Origin: Marisa cornuarietis
Lineage: Eukaryota > Mollusca > Gastropoda > Architaenioglossa > Ampullariidae
Assembly: GCA_004794655.1 (NCBI GenBank)
Contig: SMMW01000149.1
Location: 1,736,001-1,800,000 of the forward strand
DNA: 64,000 nucleotides
Direction of reading: 5' to 3'
A program made the position numbers and the translations under genes. Within the stretch, counting starts at the first letter, position 1; each line of letters begins with the position of its first letter. Of the stretch, positions 45,385-58,078 are shown piece after piece. Under the pieces are notes generated by a model. It saw nothing but the letters and a program-made list of their open reading frames with translations, was not told the origin of the DNA and made no database searches.

Positions 45385-47223
45385 GCTCCATCCCTGAGCT
45401 CCACCTCCCTAGGAACGGATTTCCCTTTTATCCGCTCTCCGCCTTCCTCCATATTTTGGACATTTGTTTGGCAGGTGTGGGATCTGCCACTGATCTTACA
45501 AATGCTTTCGGTCCATTAGAAAGGAAAACACCAGGACAAGTGTCAAAAGGGCGAGGCAGGAGTGAATGGTGACCTAAATTCCACGTGCTCTTTTTTTTTT
45601 TTGAACTCTCATGTGATTTCTAGTTTGTTATTTGTTCTTCTGTGTGTGCGGTTGTCCTTTTTCTTCTCAAGAGCCGCGCAAACATTAAACAGGGCTTTTT
45701 GAAAGTTGAAAAACGGCAACAGAAAACTAATACTGGAAGCACAAACTGTCGACAACTGGTGACCATAAGAACTTGTTTTAAAATGCATGGGCTGCTTGAC
45801 ACTTGATGCTACTGCAGCATGTCTTCTAATAGATTCATTGTCATAGATAAAAGATTTCATTAAAAAAAAGATCAATATTTCCAAGAGGCAGATATCTGCT
45901 TTGCTAAAGTATAATCTAGTACTCTAAAGGTTCCGAGTTTTTGATTACATTAAACTCGTGAAGACGACACATCAAGTTCTTGTTTCAGAAAAGATGAGGG
46001 ATTTAGAACAGCCTTCGTCATGCTCTTTTCCGATTAAAAGATTAAAAATATTTAAATTATTATGAATAATAACAGGGCCGGTAAAGAGGAGACTAAGAGA
46101 CAATGGGGGCTCTACTGTATTGATTGTGGACAGAACTCCTTAAACAACTATCATTCACATTAAATTTGCAGGGTTGTATTAATCTGCAAACTCATTTTCA
46201 GGGTGAGATCAGCTACCAAAAGTAAGTTTCAACGTCTGTTTAGATGAAAGTGAGGAAAGGATTAGTGTCATGTTAACCCCTGTGCTATATAACAGCACTT
46301 TGTGCGGGTATGTACCACTCCTAACCGGCCAAAGTTCTACAGAAATATAACCATGAGCGTGAGAGTGTATTCACTTGATTCCCAACCTGGAAGCAATGCA
46401 CCTCCCTGATATTGCTAGTAAGACTTGTATTTTTTTTAAAAGCTGTGACAGTGCGAAAAGGACATTAAATATAGTCCTAGAAGATGAAATAGGAACATCG
46501 TGAAATGGAAATAATTAAAAGCGCGCCAGAAGTAAATGCAAATAATGACAAAGTGTCCGACATTGCAAAATGGAAAAAAAGGATAAAAATTCCGGTATTA
46601 TGAAATAAAAAGAAGATAACAGGTATGACATTGCTAAATGAAAGGGCCGACTTTGTGAAACGGAAATAGACTGAAAGGTACGACATTGCGTGATGGGGAA
46701 ACAAGTATACAAAATCTAACACTGTGAAACGGAAATGGAAAAATCGTGAAACACTATGTTGCCAGCAGTTGAAATCTTTTCGCTCTCCCCATCATATTAC
46801 CTCGGGCTTCGCTCTGCAAAAGAGCCGAGAGACGGTTTGAGTGTCCGAAATCTTCGTTTCGCTAGCACACGTGCACTGGTTTGGCCCGCTGGTCCCTGCA
46901 ACCTGCAGCGGTTGCAAGAGTTGCGATGCCGTTGCGGTAGGGAAAGCTTGTTCACAACAGTCGATCAGTTCCACCCTCCCTGCCCTACTCCCCCAACCTA
47001 TCTCATCCACTCAGCCCATTCCTGTCCATTAAAGCCAGTCGCCGTCAGGATATCTCACGCTTCACCTTCATTTGCTTGGTAGAAAGGCTGCTTTCTAGAC
47101 AAACCACTGGCTTAGCGACCATCAGAAAGAACTGGCACGCTCAGATCAGACCAGCTCAGGCCTTTTTTTCGCAGCTAAGCCCACGTTAATCACAACCCCG
47201 TCTCTCCTGTGCGAGCTAATCCT
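45385..47223. other. Spacer with a degenerate ACATTG..AAATGGAAA repeat
   Basis: No gene seen. Between about 46485 and 46755 the words GACATTGC and GAAA(T/C)GGAAA recur irregularly every 35-50 bases, suggesting a worn minisatellite. Confidence 0.4.
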
Positions 47224-47550
47224 GGGGCCGTAGTTATGAAGTGGGGTTAAGTCGGGAAACATGGCGAACTCGAGGACAAGCGTCTTATTTCCGAAGCTGT
47301 ACAGCGGTATCCGGACAAGGAGAGGGTTTTTTTTTAACCCCTAGAGCAGTAATTAAAAGCGGTGGCAAAGGTGTCATGGGGGTAAAGAAACCTGAAGTAA
47401 TGACCACGGGCTCTGGACACCGCTTTATACCTTCGGAAACAAGACGCTTGTAATATTAATATTAAATCCTTGTAATATTAATATTAAATCCTTGAGTTCC
47501 CGATTTAACCCCGGGGAAACGACGTATTCTCGCTTCATAACTACGGCCCC
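47224..47550 (+). mobile_element. MITE with GGGGCCGTAGTTATGAAG ends, copy 1
   Basis: The left end GGGGCCGTAGTTATGAAG and the right end, inverted, GGGGCCGTAGTTATGAAG match perfectly. The 327-bp interior is non-coding, includes a CTTGTAATATTAATATTAAAT duplication, and matches the element at 54824-55116. Confidence 0.75.
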
Positions 47551-48885
47551 TGGTGACTACTGGCTTTCCCCCCTCTGAGAAGCCCCTAATATGGTTAATG
47601 GGATTCGGGGGTATGTTTAGCGTCATTGCTATTCAATATCGAACGAGCACGCTTGTCGATGCTGTTCTGCAGTTGTTGCACAACTCAGCTACATTACAGA
47701 CATGCACGACGTCCGCCGGCATGCACGCACGCATGGATGCATGGCTCTCCGGTCAACCCCAGCCCAACATAACACGATTCAGTCAGTGAACTAGTGACCT
47801 CGCTTGATCTCGAAAATGTATGCAGATGACAAGTATGCACATCCTGCATCCTGCATCCCGCCGCCCGCCCCCAATCCGATCCTGTTCTCTTCCCACACAT
47901 ACACCTCTTTATCACCATCGCCGACCTTTGATATTTCACGTGAGTGTCGGCTTCAGGCGAGCATTTCTGATCCAGGTATCAGAGGGCACATTTACCCCAG
48001 ACAAAACACTTGCGGATATATCGGTGTCTGCGACTGAGGGCAGCAGGTTCGAAGGTCAAGCGCTGGGTACCAGAATCCTTTCAGAGGGGTGACAACTCAT
48101 CGTGTTCCTATTTCGTTTTCTGTCACATGTACCATCTTTCTTTTCCCAAACCACCTTGAAGAGAGCAGCTCTCTACTTATAAAAAGTTGTTTTTTCTAGT
48201 GACTGGGTAAAGTTTAGTACTCGTATTTTACAAAAGCTGGGTGAATATAACCTCATCCATTCTCGAAATACATCCTTTTGATCATCATTGAAAGACGTTA
48301 TCAACACAGACACAGGGACTGTACTTTTACTTTGACAAAGCCTCAGCCAATGGGATTGCTCGCCTATCTATATACAAACGTGTTGTCAGGATTTTGAACT
48401 CTTTTTGTAAGCGTATATCTCGAAAACATAAGGGAAAATGAAGTATTCGTCGAGAACTGGGGAAATAATATCTTGCCCTGTTCCTTACCTAAGCATTAAA
48501 AAAAAGTCACCCCACTAGTCCTTTAAGATCTGTTTTCCATATGAAATGACCATAAAATGATCAAAGAGATCAGGTGCTTTGTTTCTTTCTACAACGAGGT
48601 CAACCTGTGCAGGTGATCAATAAAGACCGGCTGCTCACTTCCTGATATAAATCCTGCGCTGCTGTCAGAGGGAAGACTAGCTAGCCACTGTAACTTATCT
48701 TTTATTCCGAGGTTACTGAATCATGCAGGGATAATATTTGCAGGTTATCTTGTCACGTTTCTACTATTATGGTAATAGATCCCACCGGGATCCTCCTTCT
48801 ATGGAAATTTGCCCTGTCATGCGCATGCTGCTCCCCACGTCAAGGCCACGCTATTCATGGAGTGGTTAAGAAAGCTGCTCTTTAA
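47551..48885. other. Spacer, no gene seen
   Basis: Contains a GCATGCACGCACGCATGGATGCATGGC purine-pyrimidine alternating stretch near 47718 but no supported exon. Confidence 0.35.
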
Positions 48886-49092
48886 CGGTCACGTGTTCGG
48901 ACGGTGAATTACGTGTTCGCATATGAATTACTTTTCACAGCCACGTGCTTATACGGCGAATTATCCTGTCAATCCTCGTGGTTAGTGCGGTGAATCACCC
49001 TCACAGTCACGTGCTCATACGGTGACGTACCCTGTCGCAGTCACGTGATGACACGGTGAACTATCCTGCCACAGTCAAGCGTTCACGCTGGG
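48886..49092 (+). repeat. Degenerate ~38-bp minisatellite carrying CACGTG
   Basis: Units of the form TCACGTG-TC-TACGGTGAA-TAYCCTG recur about six times. CACGTG itself is seen at about 48891, 48952, 49007 and 49043, with near matches between. CACGTG is the E-box of bHLH-zip factors, and RCGTG-containing forms also resemble hypoxia-response cores. Function is unproven. Confidence 0.65.
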
Positions 49093-49503
49093 AATAACCA
49101 AAGTAAAGCCACTTATTCGTGCAGGGACTTACCCAGCCACAACCCTGTCTAGGATGCGTTGTTAGCTGCGTTGATCGTTTATGCTTTTTAAGAATCGATC
49201 ATCACAAGGGTTGTATACCTTTTTGGTTCTGGATTATACAACAGTAACTTTCTTCATTATCCGTTTATTTTTTAATCTTTGGGTTTCTGTATCAGCGGGA
49301 TGCTAAGCCACCCGGCACACTGCACGTGTGCAGCACCCAACCAGCCTGTACATCCATCGCTGTCATTTTTATCAACACCGTCAGTGTTTACATGCATCGC
49401 GCACTGTATTGCCGTGCACTTCTTGCTAGAGGCGGCTGTGCCGAGTTTTAAAGGCAGAAAATGAGCGCGCGCATATATATATATATATATGTATGATATA
49501 TAT

Positions 49504-49504
<1 letters not shown>

Positions 49505-49541
<37 letters not shown>
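49505..49541. repeat. (AT)n then (GT)n microsatellite
   Basis: An AT run (about 49472-49503) passes into GT repeats. Confidence 0.9.
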
Positions 49542-49543
<2 letters not shown>

Positions 49544-50692
49544 TATGTGCGATGCGTTGAAGTCTACCCCTAACTTTTTTTCATCCCCTCTCCGCCTACC
49601 CCCGACCATCACCATCACCTCAGTAGTCTCACGTATGGGTCAGGGATCTGACCACCAGTCAGCTTGCTCGTACGTTTTATATGTTAACTTGTGCATTATG
49701 CTGTGAAGATCTATTATTACATTGCTATTACGCTATATTGATGCTTATTATGTTTGCTTTTATCATGCATTATATTTGTGTTTATTACTTTATCTATTTA
49801 TCACTTCTTTCTCTACCTGAACAAGACGTAGCAACGTTGTGCGAGAAGCGTGCAGGGTGAAAGGGAATAGAAAGAGGCTCAGTGGTCAAGGATCTCTGAT
49901 GGTGGTGGTGGTGATGGGGTGTATGATGAAGAAAGAAAGAGAAGGAGAATAATCAAGAGTAGCCTAGAGTAATAGAGATTGATTACTGATGTCGTAGTTA
50001 CCGCCATTAGTGTCTCTACAACACTGTGCAATAGCCAGACAGTCGTGGGAAAACCCGTCTCTACTGAAATGTCATCTCTGGTGGCTGGTGTCTAGCCATT
50101 ATGCTAATACGCTGACGTGGCATGATGAATGATACAGCCCTCTGGGTTCGTTTCCCAGCCAGCCGGTTATCAGTGACGAGTCTGCTCTCGCTCTCCACGC
50201 TCGGACTTCTGCACCCCCGACTCTTCCCCCTCCCACTTCCGTTATGTTCGCTAGTTTATAAGCATATTTACTAGAACTGTTTTTTTTTCTCTCGAAATTT
50301 GTTTTCAGGGATAAGCTTATTGCTGTTACAATATTCTCATCGTTTCTAGATGGACGAGAAGCATTAAGCTTTCTCAAATCGAAGGAGATGAAAGCCAAAC
50401 AGACAAAGAGACAAACCATCCTTTCAAACCTTCACAACCAAACGTTTCTAAAGATCCCTTCATACTTAATCTTCCGACTTTTTCCTCCGTTTTCCAATGA
50501 TTTATGGGAGCCGCTGTACTTCAGGGAAAGACAACTACAGTTCCAGTGCTGGGTTCACGCAGTGATGTGAGATTGATTTTCCCCCATGCGCTAGTTTATG
50601 ATGCTCTCCCCCCTGCGGACTGATGCGGTTATTCAATGGGCGCGTACCAGCCTGACCCTAAACGAAGCCATGAATATTCACTTCCAATGAAT

Positions 50693-50880
50693 TCAGTTCC
50701 AGCTGTAATTACCGGACCTCGTGACGTGTCTCGTTGGTAATAAACAAACCACAAAGACTGAAAACGCAGAGAATAGTATTTTTACACTGATGACAATTTT
50801 GACCTCTTTGACATCTTGCAAGTACTGTCGTTGCCGCCGTATGGCCGACCTCAGACGGTCCAATATAATTAATATACTAT
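50693..50880 (-). pseudogene. Possible GPCR TM6-like exon fragment
   Basis: The minus-strand frame reads RLRSAIRRQRQYLQDVKEVK, then a hydrophobic stretch ending FSVFVVCLLP, then TRHVTRSGNYSWN and a stop. A basic loop followed by a hydrophobic helix ending CxLP resembles the third intracellular loop and TM6 of rhodopsin-class receptors (CWLP). No TM7 NPxxY exon was found downstream. Upstream is an AT repeat with TAG. Weak, motif-level evidence only. Confidence 0.22.
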
Positions 50881-51421
50881 ATATATATATATATAAACTG
50901 CAGTAAAGAAATTGAGCTAAAATTTCTGCAAAAAAGGCAACAAAAGAGATCGGTGAAAGGTCAAATGATTTTTGTGAGGGCGTATGATGTTCGTCACAGT
51001 CTCTTTGTGTGATGTGGTGTTGGAAAATCTTTGGGCAGAAAATAGATGAAATCAACTTGTCTTAGTCAGACCATCATTCTTATGCGACTTTTTGTGTGAG
51101 GTGGTCAATACACGCCCGTTGGAGGTCTTTGGTTTGTGGTGGAAGGGAGAATTGAAGGACCGTGTTTTGCGCCTGGTCTGTATTTTTGCCAAAAACAAGG
51201 AATCGCGAACGCAAACATCAGACCGAGGCTACATGTTTACTGTCAAATTTAAGCAGATTTTATAAAATTTTATAGTTCTTTTGCGCAGATTGAAAAAAGA
51301 CTGAATGTATTTTTGGAACCTTGTCCTATTAAGACAACAAAATTCAAGTAGCAGCGTAATTCACTTGGGGAGGCACGCTTATCGTTGTCATTTAGCCTTT
51401 GAGATCTCTCTCTCTAGACTT

Positions 51422-51642
<221 letters not shown>

Positions 51643-51879
51643 CTACATCTAGTAGAGATTATTCACTCTAATTCATGTGTAAAAATGCCCATAAACTTCA
51701 GACAACGCACACTTATACCGGCTGTTTCATGTATGGAGTATTTCATACGAACCCTCATGTGGCCCACCCGGCCAAGGAGTGCCAACGTATAAGGCTGCAT
51801 ATTTGCGTCTTGTCTCGTGCATCTACAAACACAACACGTGTATTAAAAAAAAGGGACGCTACAAGCAAATAAAAAATGA

Positions 51880-52836
51880 GAGGGGGGTGGGGAAAGCAAG
51901 AGGATATGGTAGGTCATTGGCTGAGATAAACATCATTCTCGGGGACTGTTTCTAGTTTCTTTTCAGGTATTATTTATATAACCTACTGATCACGTGAAGC
52001 CCGACTTTGATTTACATGGCGTCACTTCTGGAACCCTGACTTCAGACATCGTTCATTCTGCAAATTATTTTTCTTACCAGAAAGTGCCAGTTCCTTGTGC
52101 ATTAAACTAAATGAAAGATATCAATGTTGAATGTCTCTCCCTCCATCTTCTTAAAGAAACAAAGATAAAGATACATAGAGAGAAACAGAGATACATAGAT
52201 GGCTATGTGTGTTCGTGAATGCATGTTGTCCCGTGGAGCCAATCCCATCATGCATCACCGCTCACCCCCCCCCTACCTCTCCCACTTTGTCTCTTCCCCT
52301 AAACATCACTCCGAGGAGTTCATTGTGACCTGATAAGCTGCAGGTGGAAAACAGCTTTTTATTTTTTTGCTATGACCTTCCTATGAAAATACCACTTTTT
52401 ATTTTTGTAAAATTATGCTGAAGCAGAACACTTCGGCTCCTACGCAGCCTCAGCCATCGTGCGCTGCTGTCATCGGTCGACTGTACTCGGGGCTATTTCT
52501 GGCCGGCAAAAAATATCATTTTTATGGCGTCCATTGTGGCACAATAGCGTGCTAGTAGGAAGCAAAGTCCCCTTTATCTAGCATTTTCTTCTCTTCTGTC
52601 TGTCTTTGTCTGACTGATGCTCAGTAACATTCAGTCTCTCTCTCTCTTTCTCACTTCCTCCTACTTCCTCCTACGCGCACGAAATCGCATTGAACGTGCG
52701 TCTTAAGCTGCCTTTTCTCTTTCTCTGCTCACACTGCCCCAAGGGCACTATCTATTATAAAAATTCAGCAATCAAAAGTAACTAATCGCTGTTTTTGCTT
52801 TTTGGATCACATCGGCAAATAAAAAAATATATACTG
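51880..52836. other. Spacer, no gene seen
   Basis: No supported exon or repeat beyond short homopolymers. Confidence 0.35.
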
Positions 52837-53226
52837 TTATGCAAAGTATAGGCGCTGCCATTCTGTGTATAACTCATACGAGTCGCTTCCTAGTCCGTTG
52901 TTACGAAAGCCAGCGCGAGGGCTAAGGTCGCTGCGTAAGGCAGTCTTACGAAGGCTATTCAATATTTTATTCTCCACTTCGATAGGTAAACTAAAGGATA
53001 TAACTGCCGGTATTACTTTAGGAATTATTTTTATGCAGCCACATTTCCTGCCATTTTCCTGGCGGTGATTGAGAATTTTCAAGAACGAGTCATTGCCCAT
53101 CGAAAATGGCGCATCAGAGATTTCCCGTCGACCTTGAGCGCAAAAATCAGTCGTACTTTGTGGCCATGCAGCACTTATCGGTGTGTTGAGATTCCATGGG
53201 GATCTTCTCACGTGTAGTTTTGACAT
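52837..53226 (-). CDS. Unrecognised 129-codon ORF
   Basis: An uninterrupted minus-strand ORF with mixed, non-repetitive composition: MSKLHVRRSPWNLNTPISA near the start and a NDSFLKILNHRQENGRK stretch in the middle. No signal peptide, membrane segment or known motif is visible. Its length exceeds most chance ORFs in this AT-rich region, but there is no splice or promoter support. It could be a chance ORF or part of an unidentified repeat. Confidence 0.2.
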   Translation of the reverse strand: MSKLHVRRSPWNLNTPISAAWPQSTTDFCAQGRREISDAPFSMGNDSFLKILNHRQENGRKCGCIKIIPKVIPAVISFSLPIEVENKILNSLRKTALRSDLSPRAGFRNNGLGSDSYELYTEWQRLYFA

Positions 53227-53239
53227 CTAAACGGAATTT

Positions 53240-54570
53240 TTTGCAAGATTAGTGGTGAACATTTACATTTTGGTGAGGTAGCCTACTTCACGACAGACGT
53301 GTTTTAGCCCATTTACTAACCTTCCTGAACACAGTGAAAAAACAAGCCTGAAGCAAATTTTGAATTCTATTAATATTTGTCTACTTATAAAATAAAAAAA
53401 ACTACAACTGTACATCACACGGTTATATTTAAACAGTTTTTTTAATTATAAAAATTCATGCGTCCAAGAGAGAAAAAGATGTGCCAAAAAGAGGCATGAC
53501 TCTGGATGTCTTTAAAGGCTTTTCATAGATTTTATTTTTCTATAATAATTATAAATTACGGCTGTAGATGGCAGAGCTGCAAAATAAAAACTATTGCAGC
53601 AGACGCAAAACTTGACGTATTAATGCCATGCAGCTGAAAGAATTATTTCGACAAAAAGGAATGAAAATGACAGGCTCTCAGTAATCTATAAGTGCAAAAC
53701 ACGCGAGGCTAAAAAGAAAAAGAAAAAGCAGAGAGAGAGAGAGTGAGAGAAATGCTAAGTGAAAAGTAACATATGTCATGCTTGGCAACATTTTTAGTGG
53801 AGAAATGATAAACCACGGCGCCAGAGTAATCACGATACGCCCGTTCAACTTTATCTAAGATTATCTGCCCTTAGGTTACGAAATGAGATTATAGGTGTAC
53901 GCCTGTGGATCCCTGGCCTTAAAAAATTGCAGATAAGCACGGTTCTTGAAACAAGAGCCATAACTCCAGCAAACAGAAATCAGGGGTGAGGCTTTGAAGT
54001 GATGATCTACATGTTAGATGTGAACAGCGACGAAAGCAGATAACGACATGCGTTTTGAATGACAAAGCACCAGGAGACCGGAAGTAGATAGCACACACAC
54101 AATTGGGCTTGAAGCCTCGGAAAATGAGAGAGCAGCTAAAAAGGAGAGATGTTGTTCTTACGAAAATGAGCAAGAAGGAACTGCCAGAGAAATGCTAAAG
54201 GCAAAAGATGAAAGAAGGCTGTTATGCCAAACGACAGGAGTGAGCCAGCTACTTGTCCAAGGAAACGTAGAAATATTTCTTCAAAGCGCAAGTTTTTCAT
54301 AGTGGTTTTAGAGTACAGCTATTACATTGCTTCAGATTTTGAAAACTTTAAACAAAACTTTTTTAAATAAAGGCATGCGTATCGTAATTTTGAAAATGTA
54401 ATAAAGCATATATTTTTAAAACGCGAGCATACGAAAATGATATTTTATCGCAAACTATATAACTAATGATCTAAAACATGTTCAAGTGTATACTGTCCTA
54501 ATAAATACCAGCCTAAAACTGCGAAGAAAGATACTTTCTGAAAAGGGGAAACAGGAATAAATATGAAGTT
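53240..54570. other. AT-rich spacer, no gene seen
   Basis: No supported exon. Confidence 0.35.
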
Positions 54571-54682
54571 GAAAAATTAATGCTTCTTCATCCGAAACCC
54601 TGCAGGGAATGCAAGAAAGGTACGTTCTGGATGGCAAACAGATTAACTAGCGGCCCGTACAAGGCCTACTGTAAACGTGTAA

Positions 54683-54712
54683 ACACACACACACACACAC
54701 GCGCACACACAC

Positions 54713-54755
<43 letters not shown>
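54683..54755. repeat. (CA)n microsatellite
   Basis: CA repeats with a few CG interruptions. Confidence 0.95.
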
Positions 54756-54759
<4 letters not shown>

Positions 54760-54823
54760 CTTCGCCAGTGGAATGACGGACGCTGTAACGTACGTCTCAT
54801 ATGTGTAAAATGTTTAACCTGCT

Positions 54824-55116
54824 GGGGCCATAGTTATGAAGCGAGATTAAATCGTTGCCCTGGAGTAACACGGGGAAACTCAAGGAATATTGTCTTTCTT
54901 CCTAAGTTATGAAGTGTTGTCCTACCCCGATGACGTTGCTTTACCCCCGCATTGTTCGTTAAAAAGCGGTTGTAAAGATGGCCTGGGGTAAAGAAACAAG
55001 AAGTAGTGTCCGCGGGGTTTGGGTATCGCATTGTAACTACGAAAACAAGACCCTTTTGAGTTCCCCACTTTGCCCCAGGGCAGCAACTTACCCTCGCTTC
55101 ATAACTACCTACCCAG
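54824..55116 (+). mobile_element. MITE with GGGGCC end, copy 2
   Basis: The left end GGGGCCATAGTTATGAAGCG and the right end, inverted, GGTAGTTATGAAGCGAGGGT match copy 1 at 47224-47550, in the same orientation. Shared interior words include GGGTAAAGAAAC(C/A)(T/A)GAAGTA and GAAAACAAGAC. The right terminus is altered (CTACCTACCCAGG). Confidence 0.7.
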
Positions 55117-55119
55117 GCG

Positions 55120-56773
55120 TTTTCAAGGTCCAATAGCTCATTCCTACAAAATGGTGCTGCTGCACTTTAATCTGGCTATCTCTCTTGCTCTTTCTTTCGC
55201 CCCCTCTTTGAGGAAGAAGTTTTAAAAAAAGGGAAGAACTGGGTCATGATTGAATTATTTTTTGGAAAGAGAAACTGTGTTTTTCATAAGTTTTCAAACA
55301 CTTGCTGTCAAGTGCTGTTGAACTTCATCATTTTACGTGTCTCAGCACACGGCAATGATTTTAGTCCATCCTTTCATCTGGCGCGTAAGCGTCATGCCTG
55401 TGTGGTGGAAGCACTGACAGCGCCGCAGCCCTCACCACCCTCACCGCCCTCACCTCCCTTAATTCTCTCTCCCCCCCCCCTTTCTCAACTCCCTGTGTTG
55501 AACATTGAAGCAATTAGCAGGGAGAGACTGTTCTTTATCTCGTTATCGCTAAGAGTCTGCCACTTAGTCCGTTATACGCGGTAACCGTTTGGTTGGCTTT
55601 GACTCCGAGCTACGAATCGAAAGCTTGTCCTCTTCTAGGTTGGAGATGTACTCGACAAACCCTCCAGAGATTTCTTCCCGAGAATAACCGGGATAGCGGA
55701 ACCGGTGAGAGATATGCACTCGGATAAAGTCACTTCCGCCTCGCCAGATTTTAGCAAGCTGTCAGAAAGTTAAATGTACAAATATGGACGAAAAGTAACT
55801 CCTTAGCTTAGAGAAAATGGCTTAGAACTATTTTTTTGAATGCATGGCAGTGCAATGTACTCAGAACCGTATTTAACGTGCAAGAGTGTTATGTAACAAA
55901 GTCTTATTTAATGTATGGCTTCATTGTATAACTTATTAGATGGACCCACATTGTCGAATATGTAACTTGAGTTTTTATATGGCCGTAACGCAACTATTTT
56001 TAAATATAGACATATATTCCCCGAATATAACCACATATTCGCCAAATTAAAACCTTGAACTTGCCAAAAATACTCACCTACGGTAAATGAAAAGAGTGCT
56101 TCACTGATATGGCTCTAGATACAGGTCAATGAGTATAGCGACCCACAAACACTGAACTGGATCGCGAAACGAAGCTGACACAAAGGTGCTGATGAAATTA
56201 TCTTAAATTTACCTGAATGGAGGTCAAGTCACACAAGGGGGAGGTATCTCACTAAATCTGCAACCTTGCGGAAAGAGGGCGCTGCAATAAGTGAATGGGC
56301 TTGTGTCGGCATCCTGTTGTTTCTCATTACCACCTGGCACATTGTCAACATTTAGAATACCTGGGCTTCCCAGCCACGAAAGTGTCTTGCGGTTCTGAGC
56401 AGCGGCCTTCACCTTGGCAGGGAGTGGGGAAGTCAGCTGCCGAGTTGCTCCATCACCACTTGTTAGCTACGTGGGGAAGGGTTATTTTTTTTTTTTGGGG
56501 GGAAGGGGGTGGAGGTGGGAAGGTGCTGGTAGGTAGAGAGTGGAGCAGGAGAATTCGCAAAGTTCTGTCCGTACGTTCGGCATCGATCGTCGCTTGCGGC
56601 CGGACCGCAGATAACGTGCAGCCTCCCAAAACTCCTGACATTAAGCTGCCTGAAGCCCCTCATCGTGAGAGGCAGCCTGGTTTGGGCGATCACCAGATAT
56701 ATGTGAAGAACTATATGTATATGTAAAAATATATAAATACATGTGCGTGTGTGTATGTGTACGTGTGTGTGTA

Positions 56774-56806
<33 letters not shown>

Positions 56807-57640
56807 TAGAGAAATGGTGTTTTCTTCTTTTTACCGTTTGCCTTGTGCATGTATATCCACGCGCGTGTTTGTTTGTATGTTTGTGTGTCGGTGGGTGGGT
56901 GGGTCTTGCTATGCCTGCTTGTTGCATGTAAATGAAAGAGTTTCACTTTAAAATATAACTAAACAAATAAATTATTTAAATTGAAAAAGACCCGTTGGAC
57001 GATGAAATATTCAAGAAGTGCGGACATTAGCAACACAGGACCTTGTTCGACATCTCTTCACACTTAGTAGAGAGTGAGTGAATGAGAAAGTCATTCACTT
57101 GAATCTTTCTCTCCCTCACTCCCTCCCTTATTCCTTTTCATCCCTCCCTCCAAACCTGATGACCTCATTGGGTCAATTGTTACTTCTGCCCTTTTAGGTT
57201 CTGCACATTTCTTAACCTTTTTTGTGTGTTCATTTTGAAACCCAAATCTTTTTCTTAATTTTTTTTTTTTTTTTACGTTTTCCCCACAATGTCAGTCTTC
57301 CTGTCTTGTCATGCACGCTGTGTCCCTTGTCTAGATTCAACCCACCCCTCTTTTCCAGCAACCCCCTTAACCCTCCCTCCCTTCATTTCCAGCTACATCC
57401 CCACTGCATCAATTTCCTATTCCGTTACATGTTTATCCCTGGGGCAATAACAATTTCTCTCCTTATTATATTTGTCGACCAGGAGACCAGCCCGTGTCGA
57501 TGTAACCCAGCTTTGAGGTTGTGAGGGGGTGAGACAGGTTAGCTGCCCTTGCTAGCTCTTCCAGTTCTGTTTCTCGCCCTGTGTCATTAAACCTATTATG
57601 TGTTTAATAAACGTGGAAAGAAACAGGACTAATTCATACA
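55120..57640. other. Spacer, no gene seen
   Basis: ORFs here (for example 56295-56726) are built on low-complexity G runs and (CA)n and lack support. A (GT)n(GA)n tract lies at about 56743-56810. Confidence 0.35.
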
Positions 57641-57643
57641 AAT

Positions 57644-58078
57644 CATGAACGTTGATCTACTGGACTGCTGACGAAATGCCGAGACCAACGCTTAGCCTCT
57701 TGCGAAGTTCTGAACCGCTAGTCTCGGCTAGCGGGAATCAATCCGATGGACGTCGTGCTGCGTCTCCGGAAACGGAAATCGGACTGAATCCGCTGGCCTA
57801 TAGCATGAATGAGAGCCGCTCGCCACTCGTCTTGCTCTTTTGATATACCTGGCCGCGGAAGGCGAAAAAAACTTACACCAAAACATTTGTAACTTGCACA
57901 GTGGCATCTTTCCATGCTGCGGGAGTTACCACTTCCTGGGTGTTTATATTCCTTTACTGCTGCCATTGTTGTCGTCGTTCGCTACCGGAAGCTGCTATTC
58001 TTCCGAGCCTCGTTCTCGCGGCTCTCTAACTTAATTGAAAAAATCGTCTGCTAGCAGTCCAGTAGATCAACGTTCATG
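57644..58078 (-). mobile_element. P-element/THAP-like mini-transposon
   Basis: 435 bp bounded by about 26-29-base inverted ends CATGAACGTTGATCTACTGG (and onward), nearly perfect. TACAAAT directly flanks both sides (57637-57643 and 58079-58085). The match extends to 8 bp, TACAAATC, if the left end is read one base in. P elements classically start CATGATG and make 8-bp duplications. The minus-strand ORF inside looks like the N-terminal part of a THAP domain, the DNA-binding domain of P transposases. Confidence 0.6.
57718..57966 (-). pseudogene. Truncated THAP-domain ORF inside the P-like element
   Basis: 82 codons. From an internal ATG (about 57919) it reads MERCHCASYKCFG, then VSFFRLPRP and EWRAALIHAI. 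This fits the THAP pattern: early CxxC-type cysteines, a hydrophobic FxxFP turn, and W..AI helix. The later CxxH zinc ligands are missing, because the ORF runs into the distal end of the element and stops. An internal deletion derivative without catalytic region. Confidence 0.5.

Noticed and set aside
56295..56726. 143-codon plus-strand ORF
   Set aside because: Contains poly-G-derived glycine runs and no splice, promoter or domain support; composition typical of a chance ORF.
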